From Angiostrongylus vasorum (lineage: Eukaryota; Nematoda; Chromadorea; Rhabditida; Metastrongylidae): 64,000 bases of DNA. The notes under the pieces were generated by a model that saw only the letters and a list, made by a program, of their open reading frames with translations, had not been told where the DNA came from and searched no databases. The stretch is taken from positions 2,042,501-2,106,500 of the forward strand of contig JADANN010000033.1 in the NCBI GenBank assembly GCA_018806985.1, in the 5' to 3' direction. This document shows, piece after piece, positions 24,101 through 36,100 of the stretch. Numbering within the stretch: position 1 is the first letter of the stretch; each line of letters starts with the position of its first letter. The position numbers were made by a program, and so were the translations under genes.

Positions 24101-27100
24101 AAGAAATTAAATTGTACTGCAAAGCCCTGCTAACCGGTATCATCGTGACTATTGCGTGGTTTCGAAAGGTTATTCAAGACACTTTTTGCACACCTGCATT
24201 TATCCAAACCAATTTTTGAGCTTTTTTAAAGAACTACAACGTTCTAGCTCCATTACAGCATGTTCTGTTAACTTTGCTTCGTCGAACTGTCATTACTACA
24301 TGTATTTCTTCACTAACAAGCTAACACGAGGTTTGAAACATCGTTACTATTACTAAAACACGGCTGAGCGGAAAGCGAAACGAAGGACCCGCATGGCGTG
24401 GTGGTGAACGCGTTTCCCCCCTGAAAGGATAATAGCACGTTCGTTCCCCCACCGCAGTCACTTGCAGCCTGGAATTTTGCAAATATGTCAGCATCACTGT
24501 GGTTATACTTCACATCATTACTACATTTACTCCGAAAAGATGCACAACCGATGCCTAAACACATATCGAAAGTGGTATCCATCATTTTCTCTAAAAAATA
24601 GAACCACACTAAAGCAGCCAAAGTTGTAGTCACTGGCTACTGAACACCTACCCACTCTTTTGCAGTGTAGACGACTATGAATAAAGGGTGAATTTGTGGT
24701 TGGATGGAGTTGAAGAATCAAGATTTTGTCAAATGATTAAGCTGACACACGCTGTTTTTAAACTTTACCCGGCTAACGTTTCTAAGTCTTAGTCTTCTTT
24801 AGAGCAGGATTGATCCAAATCGATTGTCCACAGCTGTTCGTTCTCGTGATATGGATTTTCGTTGTCACATCACGTCAAATCTTCCAGAGAGGAGCATCGT
24901 TCGAATAAAGTATCCTCACTAGGCGGTACACTTTTGCATAGGTCGGTTATTCATTGACTGATTGTCCGTTGACAGTGTGTCTTTAAAAAGTTCCAAAATA
25001 TTGGTACACTTCCGCTTTACCTTTTCAACCTTTAGCAGATGGAGTAAATCAATCCGGTGCATCACAGAAAGTAAGCAAAACTCTTGGGTCTATCTACATC
25101 TTTTAGAACTCATGTTTGACCCGTCTTTAGTTCCTATCCGCCGAATCAAGGCCCAATACACTGTGACGAGTCAAACCATCCATATGTCTTGATCCGTGGA
25201 TATATTATTTGTAACTGCAACTTAAATTTTAACAACAGACTGTGTGATACTCTCTATGAAAACCTACTACCTCTTCGTAATGCGATAGACTGTATCTGCT
25301 CACATTTCCTGCAGTGAGTTGCTACAAATCCTTTCACCGCCGACTTTGCTTTTTCATACAGATTCATTTAAGTCTCATTGGCCGCAAGACCTCCTGCACA
25401 CGTAATTGCGTGTTTAATTCTGATCCATGTCTGGTTCATTGAATGAAATAGATTTTCAGTAGTAGTCAGATATAAAGTTACTTCTTTAACAACATTTTTA
25501 TTACTTGATTATCGCACCATGTAACTATTCTCCCAACAGGTTTTGTTCCTGTAGCTCTATGTACTTCCTTTCCATTCTACATCGTTTCGCTTTACCTGTA
25601 TTATGATCTGGAGCAGTACCAACTTCACGTCCTACTTCAGCTTGTCACTTTATCGTTACTTGAATACTCGAATGGCCCATTTTCAATGGTTGTGCGGGCC
25701 CCAGTATAATTTCCATTGTTTCGGAGTTTTTGCTGGTTCAGCCATTATAATTCCCAGGAGTCCCGACGTCAGCCCAACCAAAGTCTGCCCTAGTTCGTCA
25801 CCACCACAGGCAGTCGCCGCCCTTGTGGATCAGAGTAAGATTTGCCACCATGCAACTAGTTTGATACCAAGACGGTGGTAAATCCTGCTATTGGTTTACT
25901 TTTATCTGGGATTCCCCATGGTAACGCCGGACTCTTTCACAACTTGAGAGACCCTGCTGGGGGAATGAACTCCCTCGCTGTAAATCGCAGCCCGACACCT
26001 ACGACCACCCCCAGCCACGATGAGGGGGGTAAACCGTTGGGACGCACTTCGTCCTTGCATTAGGAAAAAATCGATACGAGTTTTCTCTGTGGGTGATAGC
26101 TTACACGATTTCAAGCCTCTTTCGGAAAAACATTTACAACTGAAAGGAACACGTTCCGCTATCCTTACAATTACGAAATTGTTCAAAACCTCACTTCTAG
26201 CGCATTAATTCGCGCTTAAACCCCTTTATACGACTTGGCGACATAAACACTAATAGGTTTGAGATCCTTTATATGAGGGAGATAACTAAGGAAGGAAATT
26301 AATCGATGTTTTAGATAATACGCTAATAGAACATCAAGTAGCGTCGTCTATGATATAGCTACAACTACACTGAAATTCACCGTCTTCCTAATGAGCGAAA
26401 ACAATGTTGTTTACAGCAAGATTTATTCAATACAGTGCTGGCTATGGTCCGGTGGTCTCGCCCTATTCACAGCTTTTTTTTAAAACATTTTTTTACCAAA
26501 ATTCAATATTTAACAGAAATCTTAAGCGAAACAGCTCCGATTCACTCCACAATGAAAGATGCCCCGAATGTACAGAAAACACTTACTCCCCAAATCAATT
26601 CACTCAATGAAAGAATTTATCACCCTAAAACATGGGATCGAAACACAAGAAACCTGCGTACAACTAGGTGGACTCAACCATGAAATATCTCTACAGGTCA
26701 ACTGGTACCCTTTAAATATCCCAGCACATCACAACGAAAAGTGGACTTCTATGATATCGTCCGCTTCGATGCCCACAGACTGTGGTGTTTCTCCATCACT
26801 TATAACTTCGTTATCAAAAATTAATTTACTTATCGTACCAGTCAGCTTCAATTGGGCCCTAATACGATTTTTAGCGTCGTAAATGGACTCCGTCTGAAAA
26901 CTAATAACGTTTCAAAGAAAGAAAAAAGAAATGGGGTAGGATTATAGCAAAAATGGGCTAACCAAATTAATGTATGCACAGCGAGGTCTTCCTTTCTCGA
27001 AAATACACTTCACTGGTATAAAACTAGGGTCCGTACTGAGGTCCTCCTCTAGACCAACGTTCGACTTTAAGGAGAACACCTTTACCACAGCAAGCTGTAA

Positions 27101-30100
27101 GAGAATACAACTTCAAAAAGGACCATATCTCGTACACGAAATAATTAGGGTACATACAGAATGAGATACGGAGTTTTATGTGTGGTTCCGTAAGGACTAT
27201 AAAAACTGCGACACCTTGTTTATATCAAGGCCCATGGAATCTGGAGTATCGCCAGGTCCTGCATCAACATCGTTTACATGTATTAAGACATCAAGCTGAT
27301 TACACTTCAACTCCTTCGCGAATATTGGACGTAGTGAATCAAAAGGCTCGTCCTAAACTATATCATATTTAACAGTTCCCAGGAAAGACTTTTCATTAAC
27401 CTCGACATTGGATTATAAATCTGTTGTTTTTTTTTTACAGCAATCGCAAGGTTGTTATTCAGCACACCTTTACTTCCTTACAAATATAACACATACAACA
27501 CAACGCTAGCTGACGTTTCGGCAGTATCGCCTTCATCAGAGCCTGGAAGGGTACACTAATATGTAATTCACTACGTCAAAGGCTTCAACAACGCAAAAAG
27601 AAGGATGAAAATCTGAACAATAATTACATGATCGCCGGCTTCTTGAAAAACCCACCGTTTTTATCCGTTTTCCACCAAGGAGGAACAGCCGCTTAGAGTC
27701 GCATATGGTTGATTACCGCACCACCCCACATCAAAAAACAGTTCTGAGATAACGGGCTAGATCACGCGTTATCTCAGGGCATTCTTCCCTGCTATTCATT
27801 CTCGGATTTTTGAATTTATCCAAAAAAATTTCCTCGAGAAATTTGCGCATTGGTGTTTTAGTCTCCCGTGCGAGGATAGCGACTTTTACATCAAAACCTT
27901 CTCCGCTATGTTCTTGTATCCTATGCGTGCCTAGTGGCGTGCCTTGTTTTGATTTTCGTTTGCCATCTAGGTGTTCTTTTATGCGGCTACATAAAGGCCT
28001 GTCCGTTTCGCCGATACATTCGTCTCCGCAAGTACTACAAGAAATCAGGTATTTCGAAATTACGCAATTTGGTGTTTCAAATAGACGGTCATACATGCGG
28101 TTACGAACTAACTGACGACATGGAGTATCTGGTGGTATTTCAGCTATCGCTACCGATTCCTCTAGATCTCATCACTTTATCGCTACACTTATTTCCTCGC
28201 TAATAAAGCGCAAAATAAACGGGATTTTGTTTCGGCCAAAGCTTTCGTTTTGGGGCATCGCTCTCCTTCTAAACTTATCCCGCGAGGTTACTGTTTCGTA
28301 GCCATTGGAGGTGGCTATTTCTCCCGATGGCTAACTTGTATGAACGTCTATGTGAAACACCAAATTTGCAAGATTCAGGCACGATATACCTGATTTCTTG
28401 TAGTATTTGCGGAGACGAATATATCGACGAAACGGGCAGACTTCTATGTATCCGCATAAAAGAACACCTAGATGGCAAACGAAAATCAAAACAAGGCACG
28501 CCACTAGGCACGCGTAGGATACAAAAACATAGCGGAGAAGATTTTGATGTAAAAGTCGCTATCATCGCATGGGAGACTAAAACGCCAACGCGCAAATTTC
28601 TCGAGGCTTTTTGGATAAATTCCAAAAATCCGAGGATGAATAGCAGGGAAGAATTCTGAGATAACGCGTGATTTAGCCTCGTATCTCAGAACTGATTTTT
28701 GATGTGGGGTGGTGCAGTAATCAACCATATGCGACTCTAGGCGGCTGTTCCTCCTCAGTGGAAGGCAGATAAAAACGGTGGGTTTTCGAGAAGCCGGTGA
28801 TCGTGTAATTATTGTTCAGATTTTCACCTTTCTGTTTTTGTTGTTGAAGCGTTTGACCTAGTAAATTGCACATTAGTGTACCCCTCCAGGCTCTGAAGAA
28901 GGCGATACTGCCGAAACGTCAGCTACCGCTGTGTTGTGTTATATTTGCGAGGAATTAAACGTGTGCTGAATAACAACCTCGTGATTGCTGTAAAAAAAAA
29001 GAACAAAAGATTTATATCATATCTGCTGTATGGTAAAAGTCATGGGTATGGGAAATCCATGATAAAGATGAAATCGAAGTGAATGTCTGAATATTTGTAT
29101 AAATAAAAAAGAAGGATAAGGCTCTTGGCGTTGATCGATCAATATCTGAGGGATGCGCCATGCATTCGACCTCATCAAGCATCACTTGAAAGTACCAGAC
29201 AAGTCTGGTACCAATTTGCCGAATCCGGAGGAATGAAGGGCTTGGAGGGTCGAGGGCGTGGTGATGGACCATATGTGTATTGCAGGGCGCCTGCGACCAC
29301 TGCCCAATAGGTGCCCATATATGTACATGTATTTAACAATTTGCCCAAAAGATATAGACATCTGTCTCTTCTAGAACAAAGAGCAGTGCTGTAAGTGGAA
29401 GAGTTATATTTCCAAAGTAAAGGAGAACGAAATCTAATTGCAAAGATACTAACACGACAAGTTCACGTACCTGACGTATCGTCATAAAACGCCCTGGCTT
29501 CAGAGTTTTTAGATCCAGACGAATTGTTACGAAAAGATCAACTTCTTTACCACGCTTTATGGCATCTGCTTCACGTGAATCCCCGTTAAGCGAATTCTGT
29601 TCTCTTGTTAACGGTCCTGCTTCATTCAAGACATCTTCAGGACATTTTTGCCTAGAGAATAAAAGCAGTTTGGAGATCACAAGGAAAAAGAAGCATGTCT
29701 AAGGTAGTGGTAGACCGCAAAGGAAACAACTCACAAATTAGCTTCTTCTAATAAGACCGCCTCAGGCTTATTCTTCTTAGGAGGAGCTATGCTCTTCTTA
29801 TTACGACGAAGAACCATGTCAGTGGGTGGGTCCAACACTATTATTTCTAGATGCAAGGGTAATTTTTTCCTACTCAAAGGTAACACGAAAGTTAAAAGAA
29901 TTTCACAATCAAGATACGTTTCACCTGACATTATCTCCTGTTCCACACGCTTCAACCGTCTCCCTCGTCTTCCCTTGAATTTCTAGAAGACTACAAAATA
30001 GATAATCCATACTGGTAAGAAGGTCTATGTACCAGCTCTAATTCCAGGAATATGAGCACCCTAAAGTATAAGAGAAATGGGAAGTGATTTAATACCGTTA

Positions 30101-33100
30101 AAAGTGTGTTTTTGGGCTCCAAATCCTCGTCTTCAATTATCACTATATCCGGGCTCGCTGTAGATTCTATAAACATTAGGTTTGGAAGGCAGTCTCATCG
30201 AAATATAAAAAATGAGAAAACATTTGTTTGACCCGCCTGTTCGCCCAATATTGTCGGTGGAAGCAACTTCTGGTAATCTACTACAATCGTTGAAAGTAGC
30301 TCTAAGTTTCCTTATGTCGATGCTCTTTGTATACAAGTCATCATCACTGTCTGATGGAGATTCCTAAACAGAACAGAGACGAATTGACGCTGGCATAAAG
30401 GAAATTACAATGGCGTTCTTGTAACATCATGAATAAAGGACAAGAAGGGATAAAGCTCTCGGCGTTGACCAATCACTGAGGGATGCGCTATGCATTCGAC
30501 CCCATTCGTAGCATCGTTGGAGGTGATTGAATGCACATATGGCTTTTTACAATGGCTCGCGATGGCCTACCGATGTATCGAGCCAGTGCTGCTATCCTCC
30601 CAGACAAGTCGGTACCAATCTGCCGACTCCGGAGGGGTGGAGGGCTTGTTGAGCCTGGGGCGCAGGGATCGATCCCATGTGTATTGCAGGGCGCCTCCAA
30701 CCACTGTGCTACACGCACCCCTACGATCATCAATAGAACAAGATAATCCGCTGATACTGTTCCAATACAGGTCTTTCTGGTAATACCAAACGAGGGCAGA
30801 TAACTAGAAAAGAAGTGCTCCGTTGATGAAACGCTATAAATGAAAAGATGAGAAGTCAAACGCGTAGGACCGTTTTCTTCAGCTTTGTTTCAAAGATCCT
30901 AGTAAACTACAGCGCCAAACGCCAAAAAACAGCTGACTGATTGGAAATCCGAAATAATGAAGAAGAACCACCTGTGTTATTTTCCCAGCACCGTTCATTG
31001 GACAGGTCGGGCGCGTTCGAATATGTCCAGATCAAACTAAATCCTAAAGGCCGTGCAACATTCGTTCATCTATTTTCTAAAGAAATGGTGTCAATCATAA
31101 ACAACATGGGCAAAAAAGAACAAAGACAGAAGAGACGAAGCCAAGAAATACTACAAATAAGGTGATGGATGCATACAGAATTCTGAAAATGTTCGAAGCT
31201 TCAAGAATACGGTAATAACAAAGTAGTTACTTGCAAAATATGCTGCAGATGGTACGCACCGTAGACGTCAAATATTAAGACCAAATGCTCATTCCAATCA
31301 GATCTGTTTACATACCGTGGTTGTAAAACTTCTTTAGTCTTGTCTTTTGTTTACAGTAATAATAGCAGGTAACGGTAGGTAATAATGAATTGCGCGAAAT
31401 AGGGCGCGTCTGGCGCAGTGGTCAGAGGCGCCTTGTGATACATGTGGGGTCGATTTCCACGCCCTAGCCCACAAAGCCTCTCATCCCTCCGGGGTCGGCG
31501 AATTGGAACTAGGCTTGTCTGGGAGGATAGCAGTGCTGGCTCGATACATCAGTAGGCCACCGCCAGTCATTGTAAAGGTCAGATGTGCACTGAATCATCT
31601 TTAACGATGCTACGAATAGAGTCGAACGCATGGCGCATCCTTCAGGGATTGGTCAACGCCGAGAGCTTTATCCTCTGTCCTTTATCACGTTGTAGAGTTT
31701 TCAAACTGGTTTATCCTTAATACGATGGAAAATATTTGTATATACAACGTTGGATGCTCTAGTGAAAGGATATCATCCACGCATAAAACTTTGCTGTACT
31801 CTGTAATCTGTAGGATCTTTCAAAAAACTGCATGGACCTCTTTCGAAAACTGATGAGTTGGGAATTGGGGATTGATTTGCTGATTACTATATCTTGAGAA
31901 TAGTTTCGACAACTCTTAAAAAATTGAGCTTTCGGCGCTGATAAAATCCCTGAGGAATGCGCAATGCATTTGACTCTATTCGTAGCATCGTTGGAGGTGA
32001 CTGAATGCATATCTGGCCTTTACAATGACTCGCGGTGGCCTGCCGACGTATCGAACCTCCAAGACAAGTCTGGTCAATTTGCTACTCAGGAGGGACGGCA
32101 GACTTGGTGAGCCGTGGGCGCTGGGATCGATCCCGTGTATACTACAGGGCGCCTCCGACGACTGCGCTATGCGCGCATCTCAACAACTCTTTAATACTTG
32201 TTAATGGCCTTATTTAAAAACATGAAGCGATAACCGACTATATAAAGTTTTAACCTGCTGCTTTTTTGCCTACCGTAATTTTTCCACAGCAGGGTGTGAT
32301 ATGAATTACAACCACAACGATGTTGAAATATTCGCAAAAGTTGGACTCCAGGCCAGATCGAATCACATTTCCTCTTTTCCGGGGCTCGCGCATTACACAC
32401 TGCGCCACTGAGGCGTTTGCTCTGTGTTTCTCTTAGCTAGTTCCCTACCTAATTCTCCCATCAGCAATCACCCGGAAAGGGAAATTGTGGTTCGATCTGG
32501 CCGGGGTTTCAAAGTTTTGCGAATATCTCAGCATCGCTGTGGTTATATAAAGTGTTTTACAGTTTCTGCTTCATAATTTTTGTGTTTAGAGAGAATCTGA
32601 AGCAATAAGAGGGATAATGAGAAGTGCGCAAGAACTTTTAGAACTAATGCGGTGTCAATATGAAAAGTCTGTTGTCACTTTTACTTTTTAGGAAAACAAG
32701 TAGTAAAACTTAAGCATTGATCTCCAGTTAACGTCATTGTTTAACGAAGTCTTTTTGTGTAGATTGTTCATGAATGTGATCTAACTGGTGTGCTTCCTAG
32801 GGGGTGGATACGTTAGAATGGGCGTGAGTAGAAGAAATCTGTTCGAAGGCTCTATTTCAAGGCATATAACAAGAGCAGTAATGGAAGTATATGATGTAGA
32901 TACTCATCTCCTTACAATAGAATTCCGTCATTTACACAATAAATCATTATAGAACAGTCAGAGACGTTAGAATCTTCTAAGTGCTCTCCAACCTGGTGCA
33001 TCGTTTAACAAGAATCTCGGATTTCATGTACTTTCTTGAAGTTCATTAAAAACTTCCTCAGTTGTCTAAATCATATCTTAACCACTACATTAGGTTTAGA

Positions 33101-36100
33101 ACTAAGTAGATAACTACAATCGCAATGACCAACTAACTGGAGCATCGCCAATTACGAGTGGTTCTCAGTAACATCAGGACTTTGTCACTAACTAAGTCAA
33201 TTCTTATGACGCATCCCGTCCGACATTCTTCCTTGTTTTGTCGAACTCTTTAAGCATGTGTGTGGTACGAGAAATGTGACGTCATCTAGAAAATTCCACC
33301 AACTCCTATGACCGTTCGACATTTCGATCCTAATTGCTTGACAGGTTCGCCACCGCATTACTACGTTGATTAGTTTAGGTGTCGTCTTGGGAGGATGTGG
33401 AGTTGGTAGAAGGACGGTGTAAGAGTTTTACGTCCTGGTGTAGCTTTAATAAGCGTCTTATATAATAGTACGTTTCCACAATCAGGATGAGTAACGCCAT
33501 CAGAACGAGTTTCCTGTCAATGATGTCGAAGTCTTTTTCGTAGTCAACAAGAATTAAGAACAACGATAACTGATAGCCCCGAAAGACTGCTATCTACCCA
33601 GCTTAACACCTTCATAACTAAACACAAAACATACCAAACGGAGGTTTCAATCGTATTGAAAACAAAAGAGCTTCGCACACTCACCGCTTTCTACAAGTCT
33701 TCCTCTGAGTATGTCACCTGGAGACCAACCGCACAGTGTTCACAAGGAAGCGTAATGTACCTTTAATATTGAAATATAAGCCTTAAATAGTGTTTGAAAT
33801 TACGAGTGATTACGAGACATTTCTCCCCTGCGGTTCTTTTTCGGATTCATGGAATTTATCCAGAATGCATCGAGAGTATTACGCGCTGGTGTTTTGAATT
33901 CCTGTGCGAAGATGGTAACTTCTACTTCATAACCTTCCCCATTATGTCTGGGTGTCCTGTGGGCCTCTAGTGTAGTATTTGGTAGAGTTTGCCGACTAGG
34001 TGTCCTTTTATAGGGACGCAAAGTGGTCTGCTTGTTTCGCCAATCTATTAGTCCCCACAGGCTTCACGTCACTGTTTCTACCGTTAGGACATATTATGCA
34101 ATTCTTCGTTAAACACAGACGGTCATATAAGCAAAACTCCAACTAGCTGAGAGACAGGCGAAACGAAGGACCCGCATGGTGTGGTGGTGAACGCGTTACT
34201 CCCCGGAAAGGAAAATAGCGCGTTCGTTCCCCCACCGTAGACACTTGCAGTCCGGAGTTTTGCAAATATCCCAGCATTGTAGAAGTTATATTTCGCAACA
34301 TACCCTGCCGTTAATAAGAATAGGCAGTAAATAAAAAAAATGTCATATGAGCACTTACGAATCAGCCGGTGTCTTGGAGTTTCCAGTGGTATTTCTACCA
34401 CTGTTATTGAATTCTGTAGACCGGCCATTCCTAAGCAACGTTTTATAGCTGCAGTTGTTTCATTGCAAAAGAAAGCAGGATAAGCGGTACCTTATTATTG
34501 CTGGAATTATCGTTTGGGGGCCTCAGCTTTCTTCCACAAATATCCCTAATACCTACAGCTTCGTGGCCATTGAAAATTGCTATTTACCACGCTAATTTTA
34601 GGGACTCTTCCTTCTGTTATCTTCTCGTGCACACGCTCGTGACTGTTCAAAGTGACGGGTGAGAGAAGAGGTAATGAACCAGTACGTTTTTTACTACTTG
34701 ACTTTTGGTATCACTTCGTGGTGTAGCCGTTTTCGGATAGGTTGATTTGAACGTTCAGAAATGGAACCCAGTTTCATTTCGGTTTCTTTTGAGTAAACTT
34801 AGTGTACTCTGACTGTTCATTCAACAACTTAAAACGTTTGACCATCTCTCTTGTGTGGAGCAAACCATAAAGCAAGCATATAAACATCTACAGTAGAGCA
34901 GCGACCGGAGATCAGTTACTAGTGGACCCACCTTAGACATAAGTGACAAGGCTTGGTACCAGGCGCTGTCCCATTGCCAACCCTCTCATTTATGCATAAT
35001 GCTTCTCGGACCATCTGAAAATCGAGCAATTTAAGCACTCCTTTAAAAGTGTCATCAACTGCTGAATCGAGAAGCTACACAGGTTTATTGCTACTTCGTA
35101 ATATATAAGGGGTTCGAAGATGGATTGCATAGCGGAGATATTCGACGAGTTTGTACAAAGGGCGGTAACGTCGAAGGACGGTATCACGTACGCACTGTTA
35201 TGGTACGCGTTACTTACACGATCCAGGAACATTTGGGTGTTCATTAGATGGGTTGGAATGTGTTTTAACAACTGGGTAAGTATTAGGGTTAAAATCCGCG
35301 TTATTCTATTCTATCCGTCGACCCGTCTACACAGCTAATGATAGGTTTGACCTTGAATAACGATGGATCGATAGACACAAGATTATCACTGGATACTAAC
35401 TTATGAGTTTTGATAAGTAAGTATAAGACGGGAAATATTGGTAAATCAATTTTGAGTTGAGAGGTAACTGATAGTTTTAGCCCAGTCGCTTTTTGCCGTT
35501 TTAACCCATTCGTTGTTTAATTTTCGTATTGAGTTTTAAATTCTTTCTCAGATGATAGGTGAAAATGGGAAGTATCTTCAAGATGCTTTTTCGTTATATC
35601 AACAACTAACAGATAAGGAATTACTACAAACTCTCCGTCCTTATCACTTGCGGGTAGTCTTGTTTTTCAACCTTATGTAGTTCCCGCATACCACATTTTT
35701 GCACCTCTCTGAGATTGGAGCGATATCTCTTCGCGCTATATTAATTAAGGATTTTTAAAAGTTTCTTTCATAAATCTCCGAAACTTAGTGTCCACGTCAT
35801 CATTGGGTTCTTGCTGTCTAAAGAACGGTTGAGGAAGGTTGAGGAAGATTATTTAAGTGTTTGGCTGAATGTGAAGAAGACGAAACCACCGAAATGTCAG
35901 CTACTGTGAATAAATAGTGCAAGAAGAACATCGCGCCTGCTTGTTAAGAAAACTGCGTTGAAAGAAATTGGGTCCCGAGATTTGATAAATGAAGGCGTAC
36001 GGGTGCGATCATCACGGTTTTTCGATGGCCATGTTCCGGTGGGCGTTGCGAATGCCTTTCGCAGCTTCTGCAGCTGCAACCATAACTGCTACTGTTCTCT

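Larger units (their letters stand above)
27435..28995. mobile_element. Penelope-like element pair, head-to-head inverted repeat with GIY-YIG endonuclease
   Basis: Two 5'-truncated copies of one element face away from each other. The minus copy encodes a GIY-YIG endonuclease at 28096-27731 ([29 protein letters not shown]) and ends leftward at about 27435. The plus copy encodes the same domain at 28327-28659 ([20 protein letters not shown]) and ends rightward at about 28995. Both tails carry a hammerhead-like motif and then the AATAACAACCT segment and A-rich end. The centre (about 28100-28320) is the junction. C-terminal GIY-YIG domains are typical of Penelope-like elements. Twin priming or insertion of a second copy could create the palindrome. 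It lies in an intron of the Rad60-like gene. Confidence 0.8.

Noticed and set aside
26404..26882. Plus-strand open frames over 26404-26882
   Set aside because: They overlap the last exon of the Rad60-like gene on the other strand, which has domain-level support.
30972..31043. Minus-strand exon candidate ([18 protein letters not shown])
   Set aside because: It was linked in phase only through the 34359 block, which turned out to be transposon. Without that it has no support.
30941..31165. Plus open frame of 74 residues with basic tail
   Set aside because: No splice context, no repeat or family similarity; likely chance.
34359..34430. Minus-strand exon-like block ([21 protein letters not shown]) with GTAAGT donor, taken first as a 5' exon of the Rad60-like gene
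   Set aside because: [13 protein letters not shown] continues across the SINE-B insertion into the Penelope GIY-YIG region, so it is element coding sequence and not a host exon.
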